Notes: generated from the sequence alone by a model not told the origin. Counted from the stretch's first letter, positions 25,003 through 34,920 are shown. The stretch is 64,000 nucleotides of DNA from Stutzerimonas kunmingensis (GCF_900114065.1 NZ_FORS01000001.1:806001-870000); one strand, 5' to 3'. Numbers and translations are program-made.

Positions 25003-25308
25003 ATGCGTGCCCCCCTTTTCGTAACCGTTCCACTGACCCTGCTGCTCGCTGCCACTCCGGCGGCGAGCCGCGACCTGGACCAGGATGAGGCCCTGCGGCT
25101 GCGCCGCGAGGGTCTCATCATGCCGCTGGAAGCCCTGCTCCAGCGCGCCATGGAGCGCTATCCGGGGGCCAGCCTGCTGGAAGCGGAGCTGGAAGAGGAA
25201 GATGGCATCTACGTTTACGAGATCGAATTGCTCACCACCGACGGCGTTGCCCGCGAGCTCGAACTGGATGCCCGCGACGGGCGCCTGCTCAAGGATGAAG
25301 AAGACTGA
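25003..25308 (+). CDS. Second exported PepSY domain protein
   Basis: A 101-residue protein similar in plan to the gene before it: signal peptide ([20 protein letters not shown]), then [29 protein letters not shown] and [15 protein letters not shown]. The resemblance between the two ([28 protein letters not shown], acidic tails) points to a tandem duplication. Its TGA overlaps the ATG of the response regulator by one base, so the two are coupled. I start at ATG 25003, where the signal peptide begins. Confidence 0.8.
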   Translation: MRAPLFVTVPLTLLLAATPAASRDLDQDEALRLRREGLIMPLEALLQRAMERYPGASLLEAELEEEDGIYVYEIELLTTDGVARELELDARDGRLLKDEED

Positions 25309-25973
25309 TGCGTCTGCTACTGGTCGAAGACAACGTCCCACTGGCCGATGAGCTGGTCGCCAGCCTCAGCCGCAACGGTTATGCCATCGACTGGCTGGCC
25401 GATGGCCGCGACGCCGGATACCAGGGCGCCAGCGAGCCCTATGACCTGATCATTCTCGACCTCGGATTGCCTGGCAAACCGGGGCTGGAGGTGCTGCGCG
25501 ACTGGCGTGCCGGCGGCCTCACCACACCGGTGCTGATCCTTACCGCGCGCGGCTCCTGGGCCGAGCGCATCGACGGCCTCAAGGCCGGCGCCGACGACTA
25601 CCTGACCAAGCCCTTTCATCCCGAAGAACTGCTGCTGCGTATCCAGGCGCTGCTGCGCCGTGCCCACGGCCTGGCCAACCAGCCCATGTTGCAGGCCGGC
25701 GGCCTGGAGCTGGACGAGTCGCGCCAGTGCTGTCGCAAGGATGGTCAGGACATCGAACTCACCGCCGGAGAATTTCGCCTGCTGCGCTATTTCATGCTGC
25801 ATCCGGGGCAGCTGCTGTCGAAAACCCAGCTGACCGAACACCTGTACGACGGTGAAACCGAGCGCGATTCAAACGTCATCGAGGTGCATATCAACCGGCT
25901 GCGCGGCAAGCTCGGCCGCGAACTGATCGAAACGCGCCGCGGCCAGGGCTATCGCTTCGGCGGCCAGCCGTGA
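25308..25973 (+). CDS. OmpR-family response regulator
   Basis: A 221-residue response regulator with a receiver domain (acidic pocket Glu7/Asp8, phospho-acceptor Asp51 in ILDLGLPG, Lys101 in LTKPF) and a C-terminal winged helix ([40 protein letters not shown]). It resembles the PmrA/QseB/PhoP group. It overlaps the PepSY gene before it and the kinase after it, so all four are one operon. A direct-repeat box of the type such proteins bind lies upstream of the first PepSY gene, which suggests autoregulation. The signal is unknown; the divergent CusF-like gene makes metal or envelope stress plausible. Confidence 0.93.
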   Translation: MRLLLVEDNVPLADELVASLSRNGYAIDWLADGRDAGYQGASEPYDLIILDLGLPGKPGLEVLRDWRAGGLTTPVLILTARGSWAERIDGLKAGADDYLTKPFHPEELLLRIQALLRRAHGLANQPMLQAGGLELDESRQCCRKDGQDIELTAGEFRLLRYFMLHPGQLLSKTQLTEHLYDGETERDSNVIEVHINRLRGKLGRELIETRRGQGYRFGGQP

Positions 25974-27286
25974 AATCGATTCAGCGCAGCCTCAGCCTGG
26001 CACTGATCGCCACCCTGCTACTGGTCGCGCTGGTGCTGGTGCAGACCAGCCTGTGGCTCTTCGAGTCAGGCCTCAGGCGCAGTCTGGAAACCGATCTGCG
26101 CGAGGAAACCGAGGGCCTGCTGATTGCCCTGGTGAAGGGGCCGAACGGCGATCAGCTGGACGTGCAGCGCCTCAACCCGCGCTATCAACGGCCGTTCTCC
26201 GGCCACTATTTCAAGATCGAACTGCCCGAGCGCACCTGGCGCTCCCGCTCGCTGTGGGACGCCTCACCAGAATGGCCGGAACGCGCGGGCCTGGCGGACG
26301 AGCTGCTCGACGGCCCGCAGGAACAGCGACTGCTGGGTTATCGCGCCGAGTACCGCCGCGACGGCCAGCCGATCATCATCAGCGTGGCGCAGGACTACAC
26401 GCCGGTCCTCGAAAGTTTTGCCCGCGTGCGGCTGAGCGGTCTGGGCCTGGTCGGTTTCGCCCTGCTCGCCCTGCTGCTGTTGCAGCGCTACGCCATGGGG
26501 CTGGCACTGCGCCCACTGGAGCGCGCGCGGCAGCAGATCGCCCAGCTGCAGCAGGGCCAGCGCCAGCAGCTGGACCAGCAGGCGCCCGTCGAGCTGCAAC
26601 CGCTGGTCGAGCAGATCAACCACCTGCTCAGCCACACCGAGGACACCTTGCAGCGCTCGCGACATGCCCTGGGCAACCTCGGTCACGCGCTGAAGACGCC
26701 ACTGGCAGTGCTCGGCAGCCTGGTGCAACGCGAAGAACTCGCCGCCCACCCCGAACTGCAGGCCAGCCTGCAGGAGCAGCTGGAGCAGATCCAGCAACGG
26801 GTCAGCCGCGAACTGGGCCGCGCGCGGCTATCGGTGGACGTGCTGCCCGGTGCGCATTTCGACTGCGACGCGGAACTGCCGGCACTGTTCGATACGCTGG
26901 CGATGATCCACCGCAGCGGCCTCGACCTGCGCTGGCAGGCGCCCGCCGGCTGCCGCCTGCCGCGTGATCGCGAGGACATGCTCGAGCTGCTGGGCAATCT
27001 GCTGGATAACGCCTGCAAGTGGGCCCGTAGCCGCGTCGACCTGAGCATCGAGCGCAGCGGCGATGGCTTCGTCCTGCTGGTGGACGACGACGGACCGGGG
27101 ATTCCGGCGGCACAGCGCGAGCAGGTCATCAACCGTGGCGTACGGCTGGACGAGTCGGCGGAAGGTCACGGTCTGGGGCTGGGAATCGTCAGCGATATCC
27201 TGACGGCCTGGGGTGGCGAGTGGAGTCTTGAAGAAAGCCCGCTGGGCGGTTTGCGGGTGCGCATCGCACTGCCGGCGACGCGCTGA
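25970..27286 (+). CDS. Sensor histidine kinase
   Basis: A 438-residue membrane kinase. A first membrane segment lies near residues 8-30 and a second near 157-172, framing a periplasmic sensor domain of about 125 residues. A HAMP-like linker follows, then the phospho-acceptor His239 in [10 protein letters not shown], the N box [12 protein letters not shown] and the G boxes DDDGPGIP and GHGLGLGIV. The GTG start overlaps the regulator's stop by four bases. The sensor region has no motif I recognise. The partner is the response regulator just upstream. The kinase and PmrB/QseC families look similar, so no specific name is given. Confidence 0.92.
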   Translation: MKSIQRSLSLALIATLLLVALVLVQTSLWLFESGLRRSLETDLREETEGLLIALVKGPNGDQLDVQRLNPRYQRPFSGHYFKIELPERTWRSRSLWDASPEWPERAGLADELLDGPQEQRLLGYRAEYRRDGQPIIISVAQDYTPVLESFARVRLSGLGLVGFALLALLLLQRYAMGLALRPLERARQQIAQLQQGQRQQLDQQAPVELQPLVEQINHLLSHTEDTLQRSRHALGNLGHALKTPLAVLGSLVQREELAAHPELQASLQEQLEQIQQRVSRELGRARLSVDVLPGAHFDCDAELPALFDTLAMIHRSGLDLRWQAPAGCRLPRDREDMLELLGNLLDNACKWARSRVDLSIERSGDGFVLLVDDDGPGIPAAQREQVINRGVRLDESAEGHGLGLGIVSDILTAWGGEWSLEESPLGGLRVRIALPATR

Positions 27287-27289
27287 GCA

Positions 27290-27505
27290 TCATTGCGGAC
27301 GAGCCAGTTCGTTACGCATGTCTTCGAGTATGGTTTCGACCAGCAGGGTGTTCTGCACCTGGTGCCCGGCCATGATGCGCGTGGCGTGGGTGCCATTGAT
27401 CGGGTAGCCGACATGCACCAGCAGGCGACCGTCCGCTTGCGGCTCGACGCGCGTGCGGTACTGCGAGGTGAAGGTTTCGGCCAGGTAGCGGGAAAGAGTC
27501 TTCAT
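27290..27505 (-). CDS. Small conserved-type protein of unknown function
   Basis: A 71-residue protein, MKTLSRYLAETFTSQYRTRV onward, without a signal peptide or membrane segment and ending in VETILEDMRNELARPQ. It has no motif I recognise. The coding frame is complete, convergent with the kinase, and four bases from its stop. The amino-acid composition is balanced and unlike the arginine-rich shadow frames of this window, which supports it being real. The ribosome site is weak (AGAGAT). Confidence 0.6.
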   Translation of the reverse strand: MKTLSRYLAETFTSQYRTRVEPQADGRLLVHVGYPINGTHATRIMAGHQVQNTLLVETILEDMRNELARPQ

Positions 27506-27609
27506 GAAGCATCTCTAGCAATGAGCCTGAGACAAAGACCCTGTTCATCGCTCGGAGATTCATGCCGTCCATCGGGAATCCACTGATCTTCATAGAACTG
27601 TAACGCTCA

Positions 27610-27711
27610 TCACCCCTTCCGATCGCCGCTGCCATAGGCCAGCCAGGCCAGAAACAGCATCACGACGAACGCCATGCAGGACATCACCATCGCGTTGATC
27701 ATCAGGCTCAT
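27610..27711 (-). CDS. 33-residue single-pass membrane peptide
   Basis: MSLMINAMVMSCMAFVVMLF begins a 33-residue protein with one hydrophobic helix and the tail AYGSGDRKG. The ATG at 27711 has GAGGAGA eight bases upstream, a stronger ribosome site than most long genes here. Seven methionines crowd the first 20 residues. It lies between the 71-residue gene and the divergent WYL regulator. I know no family for it. Confidence 0.5.
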   Translation of the reverse strand: MSLMINAMVMSCMAFVVMLFLAWLAYGSGDRKG

Positions 27712-27830
27712 GTCAGGGTCTCCTCATCCACCGGATCGAGTTGAAACATACCCCGAATATATGTAGCGTTGCGCGACACGTCGACCTGCTCGACATAGGC
27801 ATGTAAATCTTTGGAACAGGTGCAGAGGCG

Positions 27831-28703
27831 ATGAAACGCAAGCAATCGATCAGTCAGATTCGCTGGGACCTGGCGCTGCGCTACCGGCTGATCGAGACCA
27901 TCGCCTGGTGGGAAGGCCGCCTGACCACGGGCCACCTGATGCAGAGTTTCGGCATCAGCCGCCAGCAGGCATCGAAGGACATCAACACCTACCTGAACGA
28001 ACATGCGCCCAAAAACCTGACATATGACCGCCACCTGAAGGGCTACAAGCCGACCAAAGGCTTCCAGCCGCTGTTCATCGACGGCAGCGCCAGCGCCTAC
28101 CTGCATTTACTCGACCAGAACCGTGTGCGCGCCCCGCATATCGAGGGCCTGGCGCTGGCCTACGCGCATACCGAGGTGCTGCAGGTGCCGGACCGCAGTA
28201 TCCGACCCGAGGTGCTGCGGCCGATCCTGCTGGCCTGTCGAGAGGGGCTGCGGCTGGAAAGCGAGTACGTCTCGCTGGCCAATCCCGAGGTGGAAATCCG
28301 CGTGATGGCGCCGCACACGCTGGTGTTCACCGGCATGCGCTGGCATGTGCGCGCCTACTGCGAGAAGAACCGCGAATACCGCGACTTCGTGCTCAGCCGC
28401 TTCCGCGGCGAGCCGGACCTGATGGACGCCAGCGAACACACCCGCGAACAGGACGAGGCATGGAACACGCCGGTGACCGTGCTGATCGAGCCGGACGCGC
28501 GATTGAGCCCTGCGCAGAAGGCGATCATCGAGTTGGACTTCGGCATGCTCGAGGGCCAGCTGCCGGTGGAGACGCGCGGAGCGCTGGTGCAGTACGTGCT
28601 GCAGCGCTTCGGCATCGACCCGAATACCGTGCAGGCGAATGCGGCGGCGCAGCAGCTGCAGGTGGGGAATCTGCAGGCGTTGAAGGGGTGGTTGTACTCG
28701 TGA
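27831..28703 (+). CDS. WYL-domain transcriptional regulator
   Basis: A 290-residue protein with an N-terminal winged helix (RYRLIETIAWWEGRL, then FGISRQQASKDINTYL), a central WYL domain recognisable by HTLVFTGMRWHVRAYCEKNR and DFVLSRF, and a C-terminal dimerisation extension. This three-part plan is that of BrxR/CapW-type WYL repressors, which control BREX and CBASS defence systems and sense DNA-related ligands. No defence gene lies beside it; a non-coding repeat block and sbcDC follow. The target is therefore unknown, and the similarity is by architecture only. Confidence 0.85.
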   Translation: MKRKQSISQIRWDLALRYRLIETIAWWEGRLTTGHLMQSFGISRQQASKDINTYLNEHAPKNLTYDRHLKGYKPTKGFQPLFIDGSASAYLHLLDQNRVRAPHIEGLALAYAHTEVLQVPDRSIRPEVLRPILLACREGLRLESEYVSLANPEVEIRVMAPHTLVFTGMRWHVRAYCEKNREYRDFVLSRFRGEPDLMDASEHTREQDEAWNTPVTVLIEPDARLSPAQKAIIELDFGMLEGQLPVETRGALVQYVLQRFGIDPNTVQANAAAQQLQVGNLQALKGWLYS

Positions 28704-28763
28704 GGGCTTGTGGGGGTGGTTTTGTGCGCGAAGAGCGTCGGCACGGATTTCGGTATGTGAGCG

Positions 28764-29456
28764 CCGCGCTTTTCGCGGCCGGGACTACAGGTTGCGCCTT
28801 GCACGGCGCCTCGCTGGCTTTCGCTCCGCGCTCACACTCGACTGGCCCGTCTGGCGGAAGCATTGGTTTCGCCCTGCTGGGCGACTCACTTTTTCCAAAC
28901 GCCGGACGGCCGGCCCCAAAAAAAGTAAGCAAAAACGCTTGCCCCTGCATCCGGGTCTCGCTGCGCTCGACTTCCCTCACTCCATCCGCGCTCCGGCGGC
29001 CGGCGTACAAGGGCCATCCCTGGCCCTTTATCGCGGGAACGCCTAGTTCTCTCGCGGCATCCATGCCGCTCGCTCCCCTCCGCGCGGATTCCGTTCGACA
29101 TCCTGAAAGGGGCATTCGGTGGGGACTGATAGCTTCTTCGTCAACAAACAAGCAACGCGTGCTTGTTCCGCTGTTTGCGAATTTTCAGGCGGCTCGGACT
29201 CGACTCCCCTTCAGGAGGCCGAGCGTAGGTGCTGCGCAGGGGGACGCGAGGCATGGACGCCGAGCGAGGAGCGAAGGGACAGGGACGTCCCTTCGCGACG
29301 GCCCCCGGAGCAGCGCCGGAGGGAGGGAAGTTTTGCGAAGCAAAACCCGGATGTCGGGGTGGCCTTCTTTTTGGTTACTTTTTCTTGGCCAAGCAAGAAA
29401 AAGTGACGCGCCGTGCAAGGCGCAACCTGTAGTCCGGGCCGAGGAAAGCGCGGGGC
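28764..29456. repeat. Non-coding block with two long inverted repeat copies
   Basis: A left copy (about 28764-29065) and a right copy (about 29250-29456, opposite strand) share GGACTACAGGTTGCGCCTTG, CACTTTTTC, AAAAAGTAA, CATCCGGGT, ACTTCCCTC and a final TCCATGCC in the same order. The left copy has about 75 extra bases. Frames here are low-complexity and exist on both strands, so I call no gene between 28704 and 29583. Similar blocks are common between pseudomonad genes and are often mis-annotated as proteins. Confidence 0.75.
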
Positions 29457-29583
29457 GCCCAAACCGTCCGCCGAAGCCCGCGACAGTCACGAGTTCCACA
29501 AGCCTTACATCTGACGCAACCACCCGCCGCACAACCCAAGCCAGCGGTTCGCCACTGCACCCGCCCACAATGAGCCTGAGCCC

Positions 29584-30819
29584 ATGCGCCTGATCCACAC
29601 CTCCGACTGGCACCTCGGCCAGACCCTCCACGGCCAGGACCGCGACTACGAACACGCGCAATTCCTCGCCTGGCTGCTCGACCAGCTGGTCGCCCAACGC
29701 GCCGACGCCCTGCTCATAGCCGGCGACGTGTTCGACACGGTCAACCCGCCACTCAAGGCCCAGGAACGCCTCTACGATTTCATCGTCCGCGCCCACGAAA
29801 AGCTCCCGCAGCTGGACATCGTGATGATCGCCGGCAACCACGATTCCGGCGGTCGCATCGAACTACCGGCGCCGCTGATGAAGCGCCTCAACGCACACGC
29901 CGTCGGTCGCATCAGCTGGGTCGCCGAGGGCCAGTTGGATCACCAGCGGCTGCTGGTGCCGCTACATGACTCCGCCGGCAACACCGCCGCCTGGTGTCTC
30001 ACCCTGCCCTTCCTGCGTCCGGCCGAAGTCACGGGAATGGAACTGGGCGATGACTACATGGCCGGCATTCGCCAGGTCCACGAGCGGCTGATCGCTGCTG
30101 CCGAAACCGCACGCCAGCCCGGCCAGGCGCTGGTCGCCATGAGCCACGCGCACATGGCCGGCGGTGCGGTGTCGGAGGAATCCGAGCGCAATATCGTCAT
30201 CGGCAACGCCGAAGCGCTGCCGGCCAGCCTGTTTCCCGAATCGGTCGCCTACGTCGCCCTCGGCCATCTGCACAAGCCGCAGCAGGTCGCCGGGCAGGCG
30301 CGCATCCGTTACAGCGGCTCGCCGCTGCCGCTGTCCTTCGCCGAGGTCAATTACCCGCATCAGGTGCTGCTGGTCGAACTGGACGGCGACCAATTGAAAA
30401 ACGTCGAACAGCTGCCGGTGCCGCGCGCGGTGGAGATGATTCGTATCGGCCGCGCGTCGCTGGCCGAGGTGATCGCCGCGCTGGAGGCGCTGCCGCCCAC
30501 CGGCCTGTTCGACGACCACCAGCCCTGGCTGGAGGTACGCGTGCTACTCGACGAACCATTGCCGGACCTGCGCCAGCGCATCGAAACCGCGATAACCGGC
30601 AAGGCCTGCCGACTGGTGCGCATCGCCAGCGAATACGCCGGCAAACGCGGCGAGGCGGAATCGGAAGTATTGCTCGGCCTGGATCAGATCACCCCGCAGG
30701 AGCTGTTCGCCCGCGCCTGGGAAGCCGAATACAGCAACCCGGCGGACGATCAGGCGCTGGACGACTTCGCCACGCTTCTGCAACGGGTCGAGTTCGCCCA
30801 TGCGGAGGGCGACCAATGA
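29584..30819 (+). CDS. sbcD: Exonuclease subunit SbcD
   Basis: A 411-residue Mre11-type nuclease subunit. The metallophosphoesterase motifs are clear: HTSDWHLGQ near residue 5, AGDVFD near 46, AGNHD near 83, then SHAHMAGG and ALGHLHKPQ for the later metal ligands. With SbcC it forms the complex that opens DNA hairpins and processes blocked ends. The length is normal, and the ATG/TGA junction with sbcC overlaps by four bases. It starts just after the inverted-repeat block. Confidence 0.96.
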   Translation: MRLIHTSDWHLGQTLHGQDRDYEHAQFLAWLLDQLVAQRADALLIAGDVFDTVNPPLKAQERLYDFIVRAHEKLPQLDIVMIAGNHDSGGRIELPAPLMKRLNAHAVGRISWVAEGQLDHQRLLVPLHDSAGNTAAWCLTLPFLRPAEVTGMELGDDYMAGIRQVHERLIAAAETARQPGQALVAMSHAHMAGGAVSEESERNIVIGNAEALPASLFPESVAYVALGHLHKPQQVAGQARIRYSGSPLPLSFAEVNYPHQVLLVELDGDQLKNVEQLPVPRAVEMIRIGRASLAEVIAALEALPPTGLFDDHQPWLEVRVLLDEPLPDLRQRIETAITGKACRLVRIASEYAGKRGEAESEVLLGLDQITPQELFARAWEAEYSNPADDQALDDFATLLQRVEFAHAEGDQ

Positions 30820-33800
30820 AAATCCTCGCCATCCGCTTGAAGAACCTGGCATCGCTGGCCGGCGAACAGATCATCGATTTCACCGCCGAGCCGCTGGCCA
30901 GCGCCGGCCTGTTCGCCATCACCGGGCCTACCGGTGCCGGCAAGAGCACCATTCTCGACGCCTTGTGCCTGGCGCTGTTCGGCAGCACGCCGCGGCTGGA
31001 CAGCGTCTCGCCGCTGAACAAGGTCCCCGACGTCGAAGCGGAGATCGGCGGCGGAGACGAGCGCAACCTGCTGCGCCGTGGCTGCGGCAGCGGCTATGCG
31101 GAGGTGGATTTCGTCGGCGTCGACGGCCACCGCTACCGCGCGCGCTGGGAGGTCAAACGCGCCCGCGAAAAGGTGGACGGCCGCCTGCAGGCCAGCAGCC
31201 AGAGTCTCACCGACCTGGACAGCGGCACGCTCCTGGCCAGCGGTAAAAAGCGCGAGTTCAAGGAATTGCTGGAAGCGCGCCTGGGGCTGACCCTGGCCCA
31301 GTTCACCCGCGCCGTGCTGCTGGCGCAGAGCGAGTTTTCCGCCTTCCTCAAGGCCGACGACAACGAGCGTGGCACCCTGCTGGAAAAGCTCACCGATACC
31401 GGCCTCTACAGCCGTCTCGGCCAGGCCGCGTTCGAGGCCGCCAAGCAGGCGAAGGAAAGCCTGACTCGCCTGGAACAGCAGGCCGGCGGCCTCCAGCCGC
31501 TGGAGCCCGGGCAGCGTGAAGTACTGGAGCGCGAACATCAGGCCCAGCTCGAAGACTTGAGAAAGCTGCAACAGCAGCTCAAGGAGCTGGAAGCCCAGCG
31601 GCAATGGCTGAGCGAACTGCAGCGCCTGGAAAACGAGCGCGAAGCAGCGCGCCAGCAGCTGCAGGACACAGAAGACGAGCGCGAGAGCCTGACCGAGGCC
31701 CGCCGTATTCTCGACCTGTTCGAACGGCTCGCACCGCAGCGCCATCGTTTTCTGCGTCAGCAGGAACTCGAACCCCTGCTCGGCAAGGCCGCCGACAGTC
31801 TCACTCGCCTGCAGCACGAGGTACAAAGCCTGCAGCAACGTCTCGACACCTTGCAGAGCCAGTGCGAAGCCGCCGGCAACGACCTGCGCGCAGCCGAACA
31901 GGCGCGCCAGGCGGCCGAGCCGAGGCTTGCGCAAGCGCGCCGCGAAGAGGAGCGCCTCAGCCATCTGAACACCGACCTCGCCTCGATTCGCGAAGAAAGC
32001 GTCCAGGCCGATGCCGCGGCGAGCACCGGCGAGGCAACGCTCAAGCAGCTCGCTGAGCAGCAACAGCGCGCCGCCGAACAGCTAGCAGCGCTGACGCAGC
32101 AACTCGAGACGAACGCAGCGCTGCAACCGCTCTGTGCAGCCTGGGGCGGTTACCGTCCGCGTCTGCAACAGGCCGTCCAGCTGGCGGCACGGCTGCAGCA
32201 AGGTCAGGGCGAACTCCCGGCACTGGAAGCGCAGGCCAAGGCTGCCGAAACCCGGCAAAGCCAGGCGCGCGAGGCGCTGGACAATCTGCAACGCGAGCGC
32301 GACAGCCATGTCGGCCTGGCCGAACAGCTGGCCCAGCTGCATCAACAGCTCGACGAATGGCGCCAGGCCGAGCGCGAAACCGAGGCCCTGCGCGAACTCT
32401 GGGCGCAGCAGCTCACGTTCACCGCCAGCCAGCGCGAACTGAGCGACGCCCACATCCGCCAGCAGGCCGAGCTGGACAGCCTGGTGCCGCAGGGCAAACA
32501 GCTTCGCAGTGACCGTGATGCTGCCGAGCAGGCGCTCAAGGTCACCCTCGCCCTGCTTGAACGCCAACGTCTGGCACGCAGCGAGAATGTCGAAGCGCTG
32601 CGCGCGGCGCTGGTCCCGGGCGAGCCCTGCCCGGTCTGCGGCAGCGACAAGCATCCCTGGCAGCACACCGACGCGCTGGTCGCCAGTCTCGACCGCCACG
32701 ACAACAGCGAGGCCGAGCGTGCGCAGCAGGCGCTACAGGAACAGGATCAGCGTCTGCAGGAGCTGCGCGATCGCCATGTCGCGCTCAGCACGCAGTTGCG
32801 CCAGACGCAACAACGCCAGGGCGAAGTCGAGGTGCAGCTGCAGACCCTGGCACCGCGCCTGCTCGCCCTGCCCGTCCACACGCGATTGCTTGAGCAACCG
32901 GAAGCCGAGCGTTCGCAATGGCTGGAAGCGCAGCTGACCAATCTCAAAGACCAGATCGCCAGCGCCAGTGAGCGTCAGCAGCAGTTGCTCGCCCTGCAAC
33001 AGCGCAGCGAAACCCTGCAGCAGGCCTGGCAGGCCGCGCGCGAGGCCTGTGTCGAGGCGACCCAGCAATTCGCCCGCCAGCACGATGCCCTGGCCCGCGA
33101 CAGACAACAGCTCGACGAGGAGCTGGCGGCCTTCGCCGAACTGTTGCCCGTCGAGCAACTGCAGCGCTGGCGTGAAAATCCGGCGCAGACCTTTATGCAG
33201 TTGGACGTCAGCATCGCCACGCGCCTACAGCAACTGCAGGCGCAGACCGAGCTGGCCGAGGAGCTGCGCCAGTGCGAGCAGCGCCGCAGCGACGAGCAGT
33301 TGCAACAACACCATCGCCAGGAGAAACAGGCAAGCTGCAGCGCACGACTGAGCGAGCGCGAGAAACTGCTGCTGGCCTGCCAGCAGGCGCTGCGTACCAG
33401 CCTTGGCGAACAAACCAGCGCCGGCACCTGGCAACAGCAGCTGGACGCGACCATCCAGGCGGCGCGTCAAACCCGGGCCGAGATTGATCAGCAGCTCAAC
33501 GAGAGCAAGCTCGGCCTGACGCGCCTGCACAGCGAGCAGCAGAACTGCCGCCAGCGCCAAGCCGAACTGGAACAGGAACGCGACGCGCTGAATGCGGAAT
33601 TGGCCACCTGGCGCACCAGCCACCCGCAGCTGGACGACGCCACCCTCGCCCAGCTGCTGCACATGGATGACCAGCTGATCGCCGAGGCGCGCCAGCGCTT
33701 GCGAGAGAACAGCGAAAACCTGACCCGCTGTCGCGAGCGTCTCGACGGCTGCCTCAACCGCCTTAACCTGCACAAACAGCAGCAGAGCGAAGCCCTGGAT

Positions 33801-34469
33801 GCCGAGCAGCTGCAGCAGCGCCATGCCGAGCAACTGCACCAATGCGAGCAGGCCGACCAGCGCTGCGCGGAAACCCGCGCCCAGCTGATCGACGACGACA
33901 AGCGCCGCAGCCAGAGCCAGGCGTTGCTCGCACAGATCGACGTCGCACGGGCCGAGCATCAGCGCTGGGGGCGCATCGCCGCCTTGATCGGCTCCAGCGA
34001 CGGCGGCGCCTTCCGCAAGATCGCCCAGGCCTACAACCTCGACCTGCTGGTGCAGCACGCCAATGTGCAGCTGCGCCAACTGGCCCGGCGCTACCGGCTC
34101 AAGCGCGGCGGCAGCCCGCTGGGCCTACTGATCATGGATACCGAGATGGGCGACGAGCTGCGCTCGGTGCATTCGCTGTCCGGCGGCGAGACCTTCCTCG
34201 TTTCGCTGGCCCTGGCGCTGGGCCTGGCCTCGATGGCCTCGAGCAAGCTCAGGATCGAGTCGCTCTTTATCGACGAAGGCTTCGGCAGCCTCGACCCCGA
34301 GTCGCTGCAGATCGCCATGGACGCGCTGGATTCGCTGCAGGCCCAGGGCCGCAAGGTGGCGGTGATCTCCCATGTGGCGGAAATGCACGAGCGCATTCCA
34401 GTGCAGATCCAGGTGCGCCGGCAGGGCAATGGGCAGAGTGATCTACAGATTGTCGGGGGGCTTTCATAA
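30816..34469 (+). CDS. sbcC: Exonuclease subunit SbcC
   Basis: A 1217-residue Rad50-type SMC ATPase. The N-terminal Walker A reads GPTGAGKST. Two long glutamine- and glutamate-rich coiled coils flank the zinc hook CPVC (Cys605 and Cys608). The C-terminal part holds the signature SLSGGETFLVSLALALGLAS and Walker B LFIDEGFGSLDP. The protein is somewhat longer than the E. coli enzyme (about 1050), mostly by extra coiled coil. It forms one operon with sbcD. The next 250 bases downstream hold no gene. Confidence 0.97.
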   Translation: MKILAIRLKNLASLAGEQIIDFTAEPLASAGLFAITGPTGAGKSTILDALCLALFGSTPRLDSVSPLNKVPDVEAEIGGGDERNLLRRGCGSGYAEVDFVGVDGHRYRARWEVKRAREKVDGRLQASSQSLTDLDSGTLLASGKKREFKELLEARLGLTLAQFTRAVLLAQSEFSAFLKADDNERGTLLEKLTDTGLYSRLGQAAFEAAKQAKESLTRLEQQAGGLQPLEPGQREVLEREHQAQLEDLRKLQQQLKELEAQRQWLSELQRLENEREAARQQLQDTEDERESLTEARRILDLFERLAPQRHRFLRQQELEPLLGKAADSLTRLQHEVQSLQQRLDTLQSQCEAAGNDLRAAEQARQAAEPRLAQARREEERLSHLNTDLASIREESVQADAAASTGEATLKQLAEQQQRAAEQLAALTQQLETNAALQPLCAAWGGYRPRLQQAVQLAARLQQGQGELPALEAQAKAAETRQSQAREALDNLQRERDSHVGLAEQLAQLHQQLDEWRQAERETEALRELWAQQLTFTASQRELSDAHIRQQAELDSLVPQGKQLRSDRDAAEQALKVTLALLERQRLARSENVEALRAALVPGEPCPVCGSDKHPWQHTDALVASLDRHDNSEAERAQQALQEQDQRLQELRDRHVALSTQLRQTQQRQGEVEVQLQTLAPRLLALPVHTRLLEQPEAERSQWLEAQLTNLKDQIASASERQQQLLALQQRSETLQQAWQAAREACVEATQQFARQHDALARDRQQLDEELAAFAELLPVEQLQRWRENPAQTFMQLDVSIATRLQQLQAQTELAEELRQCEQRRSDEQLQQHHRQEKQASCSARLSEREKLLLACQQALRTSLGEQTSAGTWQQQLDATIQAARQTRAEIDQQLNESKLGLTRLHSEQQNCRQRQAELEQERDALNAELATWRTSHPQLDDATLAQLLHMDDQLIAEARQRLRENSENLTRCRERLDGCLNRLNLHKQQQSEALDAEQLQQRHAEQLHQCEQADQRCAETRAQLIDDDKRRSQSQALLAQIDVARAEHQRWGRIAALIGSSDGGAFRKIAQAYNLDLLVQHANVQLRQLARRYRLKRGGSPLGLLIMDTEMGDELRSVHSLSGGETFLVSLALALGLASMASSKLRIESLFIDEGFGSLDPESLQIAMDALDSLQAQGRKVAVISHVAEMHERIPVQIQVRRQGNGQSDLQIVGGLS

Positions 34470-34724
34470 AGCTCGGCGCTGTCGCGCGGACATGCCGCCG
34501 TCGCTTGGCGACAGTCGGCACGACCTCGGCGGCTTCGAGCCCAATGTAGGCGCCCGCAAGTCAGCGCCGATCGCTGAACATTGCGCACCATCGAGGCTGG
34601 ATGTTTTTCGAGCAACGCTCGAGCGGCCCTGGGACGCGGCTTTGCTTGGAAACCACTGTCCTTGCGGCCATTCGTCCGCTTGTGTTTCCCCAGCACCGGC
34701 CGTAAGGTTCGCGCGTTTTCTTAT

Positions 34725-34920
34725 CCGCCCAGGTGTGCACGACCGCAAGGTCCGCATTAATCGGGAAGCCGGTGCGCTCGATGAGCAAGGCCGGCGCTGC
34801 CCCCGCAACGGTAATCGACCGCGATCCTCAGGGATCGCCGTCCGCTCGACAACCACTGTGTTCCGACATGGGAAGGTGAGCGTGATGCGTGTCGAAAGCC
34901 CGGAGACCGGCCTGACGGAT
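34725..34920 (+). ncRNA. Cobalamin riboswitch upstream of btuB
   Basis: The aptamer core is present in order: GGGAAGCCGGTG; then GCCGGCGCTGCCCCCGCAAC with GGTAA; a pairing region; and the 3' element AGCCCGGAGACCGGCCTG. Adenosylcobalamin binding to such RNAs shuts off the transport gene downstream. The bounds are approximate. From the sbcC stop to 34725 I see no gene or other clear element. Confidence 0.92.

Noticed and set aside
27739..27765. ACATA...TATGT dyad upstream of the WYL gene as its operator
   Set aside because: Only five bases per arm in an AT-rich stretch; too weak to support.
28460..29841. Open frames of 200-377 codons in the sbcD upstream block
   Set aside because: They cross the inverted-repeat copies on both strands, have low-complexity composition and no ribosome sites, and overlap the WYL gene or sbcD.
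30750..34079. Long minus-strand frames opposite sbcC (437 and 284 codons)
   Set aside because: Leucine- and glutamine-rich mirror frames of the SbcC coiled coils, with no motifs.
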